This document shows positions 26,085 through 34,636 of a DNA stretch of 64,000 nt, in pieces. Position 1 is the first letter of the stretch; each line of letters opens with the position of its first letter. The DNA lies in NCBI RefSeq assembly GCF_042434915.1, contig NZ_CP170198.1, positions 2,914,001 to 2,978,000 on the forward strand. The letters run 5' to 3'. Position numbers and translations under genes: made by a program. The notes beneath the pieces are model-generated. The model saw nothing but the letters and a program-made list of their open reading frames with translations. It did no database searches and was not told the origin of the DNA. The stretch comes from Aquimarina sp042434915 (GTDB lineage Bacteria; Bacteroidota; Bacteroidia; Flavobacteriales; Flavobacteriaceae).

Positions 26085-26480
26085 TTATTTTTTTAAAACA
26101 CCCTGTTGCTTCATAACTGGTAGTTCTTGAACTGCTCCTTCGTTTATCGTATGTTTTTGGAAGATATACTTTTTGTCATAGAGCTTACCATCAGCAAAAA
26201 ATGTAACAGCAAACTCATTATTCATAGTCAGCAATTCTTCTTGAATCATCTCGATCTTTGCGCTAGATTTTGCTTCAACCGAGCCAATACCATGGCGAAG
26301 TAATGAGGTTTTACGGTCACTATCGTATCCCTTGGTTACTATTAAAACCATCTCAATAGGAACAGTACCGTCATTTATAATATATGCTATCCAATTTTGA
26401 GCCAAAAGCTCCTCGTCCCATTCTTTAATAATGGCGATATAAATATCTTTAACCTTTGGTATGTCTATATCTTTTCTCAC
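26085..26480 (-). CDS. Uncharacterised protein coupled to pheS
   Basis: A 131-residue protein. It starts at a GTG directly after the pheS TAA stop with no spacer, so it is probably translated by coupling. The sequence is soluble-looking (KDIYIAIIKEWDEELLAQNW, VLIVTKGYDSDRKTSLLRHG, FFADGKLYDKKYIF). It has no signal peptide or TM segment, and I do not recognise a domain. The tight link to pheS suggests a conserved flavobacterial pair, but no role in tRNA charging can be read from it. Confidence 0.8.
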   Translation of the reverse strand: MRKDIDIPKVKDIYIAIIKEWDEELLAQNWIAYIINDGTVPIEMVLIVTKGYDSDRKTSLLRHGIGSVEAKSSAKIEMIQEELLTMNNEFAVTFFADGKLYDKKYIFQKHTINEGAVQELPVMKQQGVLKK

Positions 26481-27497
26481 TTAAAGTGTCGCTTTAAATT
26501 GCTCTAGAAATCTAGTATCATTCTCACTTAGCATACGTATATCAGATATACCATACAGCAAAAGTGCGATACGATCAATACCCATACCAAATGCAAATCC
26601 ACTATACTGTTCGGGATCAATGTTACAATTTTTTAAAACATTTGGATCAACCATACCGCAACCCATGATCTCTAACCAACCAGTACCTTTGGTCATTTTA
26701 TAATCCGTTTCGGTCTCTAATCCCCAATATACATCAACCTCTGCACTTGGTTCTGTAAATGGAAAATAGGAAGGCCGTAATCGAATTTTGGACTTGCCAA
26801 ACATCTCTGTTGTAAAATATTGTAAAGTTTGTTTTAAATCTGCAAAAGAAACATCCTTATCGATATATAAACCTTCTACTTGATGAAAAAAGCAATGAGA
26901 TCTAGCAGAAATAGCTTCGTTACGATACACTCTGCCAGGAGATATAGTGCGTATAGGCGGTTCATTTTCTTCCATATATCGTACTTGCACAGATGATGTA
27001 TGAGTACGTAAAAGGATATCGGGATCTGTCTGAATAAAGAATGTATCCTGCATATCCCTTGCAGGATGGTATTCTGGCAAGTTCAATGCCGAAAAATTGT
27101 GCCAATCATCCTCAATTTCGGGACCTTCACTTACATTGAAACCAATACGAGAAAAAATCTCAATAATTCTATTTTTGACCAGTGAGATTGGATGTCTAGC
27201 TCCTAGAGCAATAGGTGCATGAGGTCTTGTTAAATCTCCATACACTCCCGTATCTTCTTTAACCTCAATAGTGTCTCTTAAAGCATTCACTTTGGCTTCA
27301 GTAGCTAGTTTTAAAGCATTGATTGCCTGACCAAAATCTTTTTTCTGGTCCTTAGCGACATTTTTAAATTCGGCAAAAAAATCATTTATAATACCTTTTT
27401 TACCTGCAAATTTTATTCTGAATGCTTCAATTTCTTCTTTTGACTCTGCAGAGAAAGATGCTACCTCGGTGATATATTCTTTTATTTTATCAATCAT
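26481..27497 (-). CDS. pheS: Phenylalanine--tRNA ligase alpha subunit
   Basis: A 338-residue class II synthetase subunit. It has an N-terminal coiled-coil tRNA-binding region (residues 1-80), then the catalytic core with HPARDMQDTFFIQ, LRTHTSSVQVRYM (motif 2 region), CFFHQVEGLYIDKDVSFADL, EIMGCGMVDPNVL and GFAFGMGIDRIALLLYGISD (motif 3). pheT is not next to it, as is common in Bacteroidota. It is followed without gap by the uncharacterised 131-residue gene. Confidence 0.97.
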   Translation of the reverse strand: MIDKIKEYITEVASFSAESKEEIEAFRIKFAGKKGIINDFFAEFKNVAKDQKKDFGQAINALKLATEAKVNALRDTIEVKEDTGVYGDLTRPHAPIALGARHPISLVKNRIIEIFSRIGFNVSEGPEIEDDWHNFSALNLPEYHPARDMQDTFFIQTDPDILLRTHTSSVQVRYMEENEPPIRTISPGRVYRNEAISARSHCFFHQVEGLYIDKDVSFADLKQTLQYFTTEMFGKSKIRLRPSYFPFTEPSAEVDVYWGLETETDYKMTKGTGWLEIMGCGMVDPNVLKNCNIDPEQYSGFAFGMGIDRIALLLYGISDIRMLSENDTRFLEQFKATL

Positions 27498-27518
27498 GAA
27501 ATTTTCTTAATAGGACCG

Positions 27519-27526
27519 CAAATTTA
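27519..27526 (-). promoter_or_regulatory. Candidate -7 box for pheS
   Basis: Minus-strand TAAATTTG, a perfect TAnnTTTG, lies 21 nt upstream of the pheS ATG. The nearest TTG upstream is 31 nt away, longer than usual. Confidence 0.4.
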
Positions 27527-27595
27527 TGGAATTTCTGGGTATTTGCATGCTATATATCAACCCTTCTTTTTAGTAACTTGCATATCTACTAGGAG

Positions 27596-27952
27596 TTATT
27601 CAATGTAGTTACTTGCAATAAAATAATTTACTATCGCCTCTTTCATTAAAACCGATTGCTCGCCAGATTTAAGATGTGGCAAAGCTTCTTTTACAATATA
27701 ATGAGGCCAACCTTGATCATCAAAAAAATCAAATTCGTAGTATCCATAAGGTTCCAGAAGTCTGCATATTGCAATATGCATAAGATCCAACTTCTCGTCT
27801 TTTTTATATTTCTTATGAATCTGACCTAGTTCTTGAACGCCAATTAAATAAATAATTGCATCCAAATCTAAACTATCACCATCTGCAAATTGCCCAGAAA
27901 GCTTGGTAACCAGAAGCTCCCATCGTTCTTTTAATTTAATATCTCTTGACAT
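27596..27952 (-). CDS. Uncharacterised small protein
   Basis: A 118-residue soluble protein starting MSRDIKLKERWELLVTKLS; ATG 27952 is preferred over an upstream TTG. The middle reads LDLDAIIYLIGVQELGQIHK, then DEKLDLMHIAICRLLEPYGY, with the acidic, aromatic YEFDFFDDQGWPHY segment. There are no TM segments and no recognised domain. The style matches small conserved flavobacterial proteins of unknown function. It lies between pheS and a toxin gene on the same strand, but with gaps on both sides. Confidence 0.75.
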   Translation of the reverse strand: MSRDIKLKERWELLVTKLSGQFADGDSLDLDAIIYLIGVQELGQIHKKYKKDEKLDLMHIAICRLLEPYGYYEFDFFDDQGWPHYIVKEALPHLKSGEQSVLMKEAIVNYFIASNYIE

Positions 27953-27990
27953 ATCGTTTTTGCGCAAAAATACAACAGAAAATTACATTT

Positions 27991-28269
27991 CTAGATCGAT
28001 TTGTATAGAGATTGCTTTACCTGATCTCGATGAACCATCCTAACCAGTGCTAAGGTTTTTGCCGAAGTACATTTAATTAAAATATAATAGAATCCTATCC
28101 CTATTTTAAAAAACCTTTCTTTATCTTGTATACGCTGAATTGGAGTCAAACTAGAAGTGTCATCTAAGGTTTCGAGTGACCGTAAAACGCTTTTCAATTT
28201 TACTTCTAGAGAAGTATCATTGATTTTTTGGTAATCTGAAGCAAAGGTTTTTAAAATTACTATTTTCAT
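27991..28269 (-). CDS. RelE/ParE-family toxin
   Basis: A 92-residue protein starting MKIVILKTFASDYQKI. Its shape fits the RelE/ParE fold: an N-terminal strand, two helices with conserved LRSLE, then strands with RFFKIGIGFYYILIK and a C-terminal VRMVHRDQVKQ. RelE toxins cut mRNA at the ribosome and ParE toxins attack gyrase; the type cannot be decided here. ATG 28269 fits the family start and lies 4 nt after the antitoxin stop. Confidence 0.8.
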   Translation of the reverse strand: MKIVILKTFASDYQKINDTSLEVKLKSVLRSLETLDDTSSLTPIQRIQDKERFFKIGIGFYYILIKCTSAKTLALVRMVHRDQVKQSLYKSI

Positions 28270-28273
28270 AAGG

Positions 28274-28516
28274 TTAAGAGTTAAATAGTTCTTCTTTGGT
28301 AACAGTTTCATCGCTCTTGATATCTTTGAGTAAAAACATAAAAGCCAGATCATTTTTTTGTTCTACAGATAACTGTTTTAACTGGTTGTCTCTTTTAAAA
28401 TCTATGTAAAAAGCCACTGCCTCCTCTATAACTTTTTTTACACTTGAGTCCTCAATAGCAGCAATTAATTTGAGTTTTGGTATTAAATCATCCTCTACGT
28501 CAATAATTTTTCTCAT
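28274..28516 (-). CDS. Antitoxin of the RelE/ParE pair
   Basis: An 80-residue acidic protein starting MRKIIDVEDDLIPKLKLIAA. The N-terminal 45 residues resemble a ribbon-helix-helix DNA-binding domain (VEDDLIPKLKLIAAIEDSSV, then KKVIEEAVAFYIDF), and the C-terminal half is an acidic toxin-wrapping tail. It is the first gene of the pair. A palindrome just upstream overlaps the promoter, which fits autoregulation. Confidence 0.78.
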   Translation of the reverse strand: MRKIIDVEDDLIPKLKLIAAIEDSSVKKVIEEAVAFYIDFKRDNQLKQLSVEQKNDLAFMFLLKDIKSDETVTKEELFNS

Positions 28517-28522
28517 ATATAA

Positions 28523-28550
28523 AGTATATAGTATATATCAAATATATACT
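28523..28550 (-). promoter_or_regulatory. Operator-promoter of the toxin-antitoxin pair
   Basis: A perfect 9-bp inverted repeat AGTATATAT / ATATATACT (28530-28538 and 28542-28550) with a 3-nt spacer, plus a third half-site AGTATATA at 28523-28530. The minus-strand -7 box TATATTTG (28539-28546) lies inside the repeat, 23 nt before the antitoxin ATG. A repressor bound here would cover the promoter. Confidence 0.6.
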
Positions 28551-28598
28551 ATTTAAAATAATTTTAAAAATGTATATTCGTTCCTTTAAAGGTTTACA

Positions 28599-29126
28599 AT
28601 GGGATATATTGACATTATTCTTGGAATTTTATTAACCTGGGGGTTAATTCGAGGCTTTAGTAAAGGATTAATTGTTTCTTTAACTTCATTAATAGCATTG
28701 ATAGCTGGTATATATATAGCTATACATTTCTCTCATTTTGTAGGAAGCTACCTCGAACACTACGTTTCATGGGATACTGGTGTTACACAGTTATTATCAT
28801 TTGCCATTACATTTTTATTGGTTGTTCTTAGCGTTGCTCTATTGGGTAAAGTACTTACCAAAATTGCAAATGCAATAGCCTTGGGTATCATTAACAAATT
28901 ATTGGGTGGTGCTTTTGGAATTTTAAAAATGGCATTTATAGCTAGTGTGATTATTATGCTAATTGATGCAGGTAATAATACGTTTAATTTTATTGATCAA
29001 GACACGTTAGATAACTCTATATTATATAAACCTGTACAAGCGATTGCTCCAGCAATCTTACCAGAAATTATGAAAAAGGCTTCTGTCACAAAAGAAACTC
29101 CAAAAGAAAATTTACATAGTGCCTAA
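28599..29126 (+). CDS. CvpA family membrane protein
   Basis: A 175-residue inner-membrane protein with four hydrophobic segments. It opens with GYIDIILGILLTWGLIRGFS, the usual CvpA start, and continues with LLSFAITFLLVVLSVALLGK and a LGGAFGILKMAFIASVIIML segment. CvpA is linked to colicin V production and envelope or bile-salt tolerance in enterobacteria; the molecular role is unclear. It converges with the SulP gene, overlapping it by 4 nt. Confidence 0.9.
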   Translation: MGYIDIILGILLTWGLIRGFSKGLIVSLTSLIALIAGIYIAIHFSHFVGSYLEHYVSWDTGVTQLLSFAITFLLVVLSVALLGKVLTKIANAIALGIINKLLGGAFGILKMAFIASVIIMLIDAGNNTFNFIDQDTLDNSILYKPVQAIAPAILPEIMKKASVTKETPKENLHSA

Positions 29127-30985
29127 TTAATATATATATCCGCTACTTTATCTTTTATATAGGCAACACAATCATCAAAATTTTTAAATAAATGTTCTTC
29201 CGGAATTAAATCTGGAATAATGTCTATTCGTTTCATAAGGTATCCAGGTTGATTTTGTAGACCTGTGATAAAGGTTCTAATAGTACGCTGTTCTAGACTT
29301 AGTATAATTTCTTCGAGCGTATATACACCGGATTGGTCTATATAAGGCACCTTATCCATTCTAAGTATTACATGAGTAGCTGTTTCTGGGATTTGTTTGG
29401 CTAATTGTTGTAACTCACTAGTTGCTCCAAAAAAAACAGGGCCATTAAGATGTTTTACAAAAACCTCTTCTTTTAGATTTTCCGGAAAATTATTTTCATC
29501 TACCCATCGTTTTAATGATGAATCATTTTCTAAAACTTTAAGTGAATTAACAGTAGATTCTTTGGCCGTGACATCACCCATTTTTTTCATAAAAAGAAGA
29601 GAAGCAAGCACCAATCCAATACCTACGGCATACACTAAGTCCCAAAATACAGAGAGAAGCATTACCAAAATCATAATTATCACCTCTACTTTTGGCATGC
29701 TAGGTATTGCTTTAAGTCCCTTATAGTCCATGACACCAATACCTACTGTCACCAATATCCCCGCTAATACAGCTGCCGGTATTTGTGAGGCGATAGGTCC
29801 CAAGCCTAAAAGCACTAGTAATAGTAAAAGTCCCGCTATCATCCCTGACAATTTAGTTTTTCCACCGGCATTTATATTTACAACTGTACGAATGGTAGCT
29901 CCAGCCCCTGGAATACCACCAAAAATGGCTGCTATACTATTCCCAATACCCTGTCCAATTAGTTCTTTATTTGGATTATGCCGTGTTTTTGTCATATTAT
30001 CAGCTACTACAGAGGTGAGTAAACTATCAATAGCTCCTAAAAATGCCAAGGACAATGCCGAAAAAATATATGGACTTATCGCGCCGAATCTAAACTCTGT
30101 AAATATGGAAAAATTAGGTATGGGAAATCCGCTAGGGATTTGCTCAATCGGACGATAATTGAGATTTAAAGCATATGCCGCTCCAGAGACGATTAATAAA
30201 GCAACCAAGGTACTTGGTATGACCGTGGTTATGCGCTTAAAACCATAAATAATTATAATGGTACAAAGGCATAATATTAATTCTAGCATTTTGATATTAG
30301 CGATTGCTCTAGGTAAACTAATAATAGCTCCCCAAACACCACCGCTATCTTTGCCAGCCATAAGTACAGCTTCAGATTCGATTTTTTCGCTAGTTATATA
30401 CTGTGCTCTTCTTATTGTTTCCTCAAAATCTTGAAGTACCAAAATACCTTCTCCAGCTTCTTCTCTCAGGATTTTTTCTAAAATAATTTCTTCGGCAGCG
30501 GGTTTAAAAGTAGAAACATATTCCCTATCCTCTTGAGGATAATATCCCAAAGCTGGTAGTAATTGAGTAACTAATATCATAATACCTATGGCGGTCATGA
30601 AGCCCGAAATTACAGGGTATGGCATATATTTGATATATTTTCCTATCCCTAAAGCACCCAACCCTATTTGCATAAGACCTGCTAATACAAACACTGTCAA
30701 TATTGCAGGTAACGCTTTGGCAACATCTCCATCATAAGCTGCTATTAAACCTGCGATAACAACCATACTAACCGCAGTCATTGGAGCTGTTGGTCCAGAA
30801 ATCTGAGTATTGGTACCTCCAAACAATGCGGCAAAAAAACTAATGAAAATAGCTCCATACAATCCAGCACTAGGACCTAATCCAGAGGAAACACCAAAAG
30901 CTAGTGCTAATGGTAATGCTACGATTCCTGCTGTTAACCCACCAAAAGTATCGCCTTTTAAATTGCTAAAAAAAATTTTCATCAT
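29123..30985 (-). CDS. SulP family anion transporter with STAS domain and an enlarged loop
   Basis: A 620-residue transporter. The core has about 12-14 TM segments (GGLTAGIVALPLALAFG; SGPTAPMTAV, a SulP signature). A C-terminal STAS domain follows (about 500-615, with DKVPYIDQSGVYTLEEI). Residues 148-228 form a hydrophilic insert between TM segments (from YYPQEDREYVSTFKP to KDSGGVWGAI), much longer than in the second SulP gene of this block. SulP proteins carry sulfate, bicarbonate or other anions. Proximity to carbonic anhydrase favours bicarbonate. A terminator separates it from the upstream carbonic anhydrase gene, so it has its own transcript. Confidence 0.92.
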   Translation of the reverse strand: MMKIFFSNLKGDTFGGLTAGIVALPLALAFGVSSGLGPSAGLYGAIFISFFAALFGGTNTQISGPTAPMTAVSMVVIAGLIAAYDGDVAKALPAILTVFVLAGLMQIGLGALGIGKYIKYMPYPVISGFMTAIGIMILVTQLLPALGYYPQEDREYVSTFKPAAEEIILEKILREEAGEGILVLQDFEETIRRAQYITSEKIESEAVLMAGKDSGGVWGAIISLPRAIANIKMLELILCLCTIIIIYGFKRITTVIPSTLVALLIVSGAAYALNLNYRPIEQIPSGFPIPNFSIFTEFRFGAISPYIFSALSLAFLGAIDSLLTSVVADNMTKTRHNPNKELIGQGIGNSIAAIFGGIPGAGATIRTVVNINAGGKTKLSGMIAGLLLLLVLLGLGPIASQIPAAVLAGILVTVGIGVMDYKGLKAIPSMPKVEVIIMILVMLLSVFWDLVYAVGIGLVLASLLFMKKMGDVTAKESTVNSLKVLENDSSLKRWVDENNFPENLKEEVFVKHLNGPVFFGATSELQQLAKQIPETATHVILRMDKVPYIDQSGVYTLEEIILSLEQRTIRTFITGLQNQPGYLMKRIDIIPDLIPEEHLFKNFDDCVAYIKDKVADIYIN

Positions 30986-31036
30986 TCGGTTTTTTTATTT
31001 AAAGACAATGATACTAAAACTATTAGTATACGTATC

Positions 31037-31074
31037 AAAAAAAAGACTAAGTCTCTCTGACTTAGCCTTTTTTT
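31037..31074 (-). terminator. Terminator after the SulP-carbonic anhydrase unit
   Basis: Stem AAAAAAAAGACTAAGTC (31037-31053) pairs with GACTTAGCCTTTTTTT (31059-31074), one mismatch, 5-nt loop. It lies 27 nt past the carbonic anhydrase stop and before the next SulP gene. Confidence 0.75.
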
Positions 31075-31100
31075 AGCAAACATTTAATAGTATCTGGTAG

Positions 31101-31727
31101 TTATATAAAAGTTACCTTACCATTCTTGATATCATACATACCACCTACGATTAAAATTTCATTATTATCTTCCATCTCTTTTAAAATATCGCTTTGTCTA
31201 CGAATATTGTCTATCGTCATTTTGACATTCTGTATGGCTACGGCATCTACAAATTCTGTATTTGCTGAGTTACGTTTGGCATCATCCTGAGGTTCTTTAA
31301 CGGCATCTACAGCAGGTGTGATTTTATCTATTAACTTGGTTAAATTACCCATCTTTACATGATCACAGGCACCTTTGATAGCCCCACAGCTTGTATGTCC
31401 AAGTACTACTATAAGTTTAGTTCCTGCAAGTTTACTACCAAACTCCATACTACCCAAGATATCTTCGTTTACAAAATTACCTGCAATACGTACACTAAAA
31501 ATATCTCCCAATCCCTGATCAAATACTAATTCTGCAGAAACGCGGGAATCTATACAACTCAAGATAGTTGCAAAAGGAAATTGACCTTCTTTTGTATCAT
31601 TAACCTGCTCCAATAAGTTTCTATTAGCTTTTAAGTTTTGTTGAAACCGTACATTTCCTTCCTTTAAGAAGTCTAATGCCTTTTGCGGTGTCATTGTTGC
31701 TTGCGTTTCTTTTGTATGTGCTTTCAT
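31101..31727 (-). CDS. Beta-class carbonic anhydrase
   Basis: A 208-residue zinc enzyme that interconverts CO2 and bicarbonate. Zinc ligands are Cys58 in CIDSRVSAE (with the Asp60-Arg62 pair), and His111 and Cys114 in HTSCGAIKGA. The C terminus has the NVKMTIDNIRRQSDIL helix and the GGMYDIKNGKV strand of the family. It follows a SulP gene by 24 nt on the same strand, an arrangement seen in bicarbonate-uptake units. Confidence 0.96.
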   Translation of the reverse strand: MKAHTKETQATMTPQKALDFLKEGNVRFQQNLKANRNLLEQVNDTKEGQFPFATILSCIDSRVSAELVFDQGLGDIFSVRIAGNFVNEDILGSMEFGSKLAGTKLIVVLGHTSCGAIKGACDHVKMGNLTKLIDKITPAVDAVKEPQDDAKRNSANTEFVDAVAIQNVKMTIDNIRRQSDILKEMEDNNEILIVGGMYDIKNGKVTFI

Positions 31728-31751
31728 ATACTATATGTTTCTTTAATTAAA

Positions 31752-33332
31752 TTATTTTGTCCTCAATTTGAAAAACTCAATATAACTTTGAGGGTTCTCT
31801 GCTATTCCTCGTTCTGAAATAAGCTGGATATCAATATTTTTATTTTTTGCTTTCTCAGAAAAATCATCCAATATTTCTATGATATCGTTATCCAAATACC
31901 TTGTTTTTCTTACATCCAAGGTAAGATGAGTATTCGCTGGTAGTCGATCCAATTCTTTAAGAATTGCTCCTTTATTAAAAAAGGTAACTTCTTCGGCTAA
32001 TGTCATTTTAATTCTATGCTGTCCGTCACTATTATTTTCAATATGTAAAAAGTGTGAATTTTGATAACTTTTAATTAAAATCACAACAATCCCCACTAAT
32101 AAACCAAGTCCAATACCCCATAGCAAATCAATGAACACAATACCCAATACGGTTACTACAAATGGTATAAATTGTTTCCATCCTAATAGATACATAGATT
32201 TAAACAATTGAGGCTTTGCTAACTTATAGCCAACTATTAGTAGAATAGAAGCTAATACAGAAAGAGGAATCATATTGAGCAACCTTGGAATAAGGATAAC
32301 AGAGATTAATAATAAAAAACCATGAATTATTGCAGACATTTTCGTTTTACCACCCGATTGAATATTTGCAGAACTACGAACAATAACCTGAGTAACTGGT
32401 AGACCCCCTATCATACCCGAAATAATATTTCCGGTTCCTTGCGCCAACAATTCCCTATTAGTCGGTGTAACCCTCTTATCTGGATCAATCTTATCAGTCG
32501 CCTCAACACACAATAAGGTTTCTAAACTAGCTACAAGTGCGATTGTAAAAGCAGTTATCCAAATATCTGGCATCGTAATCACACTAAAATTGGGAAAACT
32601 AAACTGATCCAAGAATGAATTAAAATTATCCGGAATTGGAACACTTACCAAATGACTTTTGGCAATTGAAAGAGTCTCAGATGAGCCTGTCAATACATAG
32701 AAAAGTATACCTACCACTACTGCAACTAAAGGTCCTTGGATAATTTGAAAAATTTTGCCTTTCTTACTTAAGACTTTATCCCAAAGTAATAAAATAATCA
32801 ATCCTATTATGGCTATTATAGTAGCTCCAAGGCTGATATGATTAATTGCATTCAATATTTCTGAAAACGTATTTTCTCCATCAACTTGAAAAAATGCAAA
32901 ATCACCCTCTGGATCTGCATCGTAGCCAAAAAAGTGAGGAATTTGTTTTAATATAATGATGATCCCTATACCTGTTAGCATTCCTTTAATAACCGACGAC
33001 GGAAAATAATAACCGATAATCCCAGCTTTTAAAAGACCAAAAACTAACTGTATAACACCTCCTAAAACCACGGCAACAAGAAAATTCTCATAACCTCCTA
33101 AAGCACCAATAGCTGTTAAAACAATGGCTGCCAAACCGGCTGCAGGACCACTAACTCCTATTTGTGAACCACTTAAAGCTCCTACTACGATACCGCCAAC
33201 AATACCTGCAATAAGCCCCGAAAAAAGTGGTGCGCCACTTGCTAATGCGATCCCTAGACACAATGGTAATGCTACAAAAAAAACAACAATACTTGCTGGG
33301 AGATCATTTTTAATATTTTTAAAAATACTCAT
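31752..33332 (-). CDS. SulP family transporter (probable bicarbonate transporter)
   Basis: A 526-residue protein with a SulP core (DLPASIVVFFVALPLCLGIALASG; VSGPAAGLAAIV; TGNIISGMIGGLPVTQVIVR) and a compact C-terminal STAS-like region (about 430-520, with LTLDVRKTRYLDNDIIEIL). It is translated 24 nt before carbonic anhydrase, so delivery of bicarbonate to that enzyme is the best guess (inference). Its upstream neighbour, 85 nt away, is a small membrane protein gene that may be in the same transcript. Confidence 0.93.
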   Translation of the reverse strand: MSIFKNIKNDLPASIVVFFVALPLCLGIALASGAPLFSGLIAGIVGGIVVGALSGSQIGVSGPAAGLAAIVLTAIGALGGYENFLVAVVLGGVIQLVFGLLKAGIIGYYFPSSVIKGMLTGIGIIIILKQIPHFFGYDADPEGDFAFFQVDGENTFSEILNAINHISLGATIIAIIGLIILLLWDKVLSKKGKIFQIIQGPLVAVVVGILFYVLTGSSETLSIAKSHLVSVPIPDNFNSFLDQFSFPNFSVITMPDIWITAFTIALVASLETLLCVEATDKIDPDKRVTPTNRELLAQGTGNIISGMIGGLPVTQVIVRSSANIQSGGKTKMSAIIHGFLLLISVILIPRLLNMIPLSVLASILLIVGYKLAKPQLFKSMYLLGWKQFIPFVVTVLGIVFIDLLWGIGLGLLVGIVVILIKSYQNSHFLHIENNSDGQHRIKMTLAEEVTFFNKGAILKELDRLPANTHLTLDVRKTRYLDNDIIEILDDFSEKAKNKNIDIQLISERGIAENPQSYIEFFKLRTK

Positions 33333-33417
33333 AACTTTATAATTACATTTATACCCTTAAGGTATATTTTTTAGTTTTAACAAGCAGAGAAAGCTTCTCA
33401 TTATCTTGTTAAAGTGA

Positions 33418-33816
33418 TTAAATAAAAAATTGCGGAAAGAAGTATGAGTTTTCTGGTGGAGGTGTTGTATATTCTGGATAAATAGGGAAGTTACTAAGAT
33501 ATATTTCTGGAAACCGTTTACTATAAAGTTTCCACATTTCTAAAGATTTTTCTTCAGAGTTATGAAAAATCATTTCCTTTTCTTTGATATCATCCTTTTC
33601 TTCAGAATTTTCTTTCTCCTCAGTATCCGATTTTTCCTCGGTATCCTCTAGCGCTAAAAGAATCGAAGAAGATTCGTCTTGATAAAAATTAAGTAATCGC
33701 AAGGAGTGATTACTAAGACTTATTAAAAACCCTACTATAATGATGAATCGTGTGGTATGAAGTTTAGTAATCAATTGAAAAATATTAGAAAACAAAAATA
33801 AGAGTAATGTCTTCAA
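33418..33816 (-). CDS. Small membrane-anchored protein upstream of the SulP-CA unit
   Basis: A 132-residue protein starting at a TTG. Residues about 22-42 are a hydrophobic segment (RFIIIVGFLISLSNHSL). The middle is a Glu/Lys-rich stretch (EDTEEKSDTEEKENSEEKDD). The end is rich in Pro and aromatic residues (YPEYTTPPPENSYFFPQFF). I do not recognise a family. A good promoter lies just upstream, and the next gene on the strand is the SulP-carbonic anhydrase pair 85 nt away, so a role in that unit is possible. Confidence 0.6.
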   Translation of the reverse strand: MKTLLLFLFSNIFQLITKLHTTRFIIIVGFLISLSNHSLRLLNFYQDESSSILLALEDTEEKSDTEEKENSEEKDDIKEKEMIFHNSEEKSLEMWKLYSKRFPEIYLSNFPIYPEYTTPPPENSYFFPQFFI

Positions 33817-33848
33817 GTTTTGTTAAATGAATTGTAAAACTGTTTAAA

Positions 33849-33882
33849 CAAAGGTATTTAAATTAAATGCATTGAATTACAA
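33849..33882 (-). promoter_or_regulatory. Promoter for the small protein-SulP-CA unit
   Basis: Minus-strand TTG (33880-33882), 23 nt, TACCTTTG (33849-33856), a perfect -7 box. The -33 element overlaps the last codons of batE, so this unit starts where the Bat operon ends. Confidence 0.55.
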
Positions 33883-34626
33883 TTCTCTTAAATTTTTTGA
33901 GAAAATCCATCCTGTTTTACCGTCTGAAAGTTTAATATTTTTCCAGCTATTAATAGTTCCGATTATTTTAACCTTGGTACCTTCATGCAATTCAAAGAGT
34001 TCTTCACTCCCCAAGTTCGGCTCGCTTAGAACGGCACTTTCTTTGGCAAAAATAATTCCGTATGTTGTATTTAACTGGATTTGTTGCTTTTGGTATGCTA
34101 GCAATACCACAATTAAACCTATGATTAACGATAACCACGAACCTACAAATAACCATCTTTTTTTTCTCGTATCCAAGGCACGTTGGTAACCTAAAAAAAG
34201 AATAACAAAGGTTACAACAAGACCGATCGATAGCCAAGCCCAAGTTTTAATTGAAAATAGAGAAACTACGTTCTCAAAAACTTTTGATAAGAAACCTTGC
34301 GGAATTTCGTCTATAACATCAACTGTTGCATTTTTGGCAAAAGTTAAATTATTTTTTACATCCTGATTATTAGCGTCTAGTTGTAAGGCTTTTTCATAGT
34401 AATATATACTTGGTCCTATAGTATTCTGCTTGTAATAGGCATTCGCTAAGTTAAAGTAAAGTTCTTGTGACTCATACCCGTCGTTTATAATACTAAGATA
34501 ATTTTGAATTGCCTCTTCATAATTTTTTGCCGTGTATAACGCATTAGCTCTATCAAACTTTTCGGTTTGTTGAGAAAACACATGGATACTTATAAAAACA
34601 AAAATTAAAACTACTATACTTCTCAT
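33877..34626 (-). CDS. batE: BatE-like TPR and SH3 protein
   Basis: A 249-residue exported membrane protein. A signal peptide (MRSIVVLIFVFISIHVFSQQ) is followed by two to three TPR repeats (about 22-105: ANALYTAKNYEEAIQNYLSI; LYFNLANAYYKQNTIGPSIY), two TM segments (about 130-185) and a C-terminal SH3-like region (LHEGTKVKIIGTINSWKNIK, DGKTGWIF). ATG 34626 is chosen because it begins the signal peptide. Last gene of the Bat operon, 10 nt after batD. Confidence 0.88.
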   Translation of the reverse strand: MRSIVVLIFVFISIHVFSQQTEKFDRANALYTAKNYEEAIQNYLSIINDGYESQELYFNLANAYYKQNTIGPSIYYYEKALQLDANNQDVKNNLTFAKNATVDVIDEIPQGFLSKVFENVVSLFSIKTWAWLSIGLVVTFVILFLGYQRALDTRKKRWLFVGSWLSLIIGLIVVLLAYQKQQIQLNTTYGIIFAKESAVLSEPNLGSEELFELHEGTKVKIIGTINSWKNIKLSDGKTGWIFSKNLREL

Positions 34627-34636
34627 TGTTTTTTGT

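Noticed and set aside
29730..30158. 142-codon frame antisense to the SulP gene
   Set aside because: The minus-strand SulP frame has clear family motifs; the antisense frame has no start signal or recognisable content.
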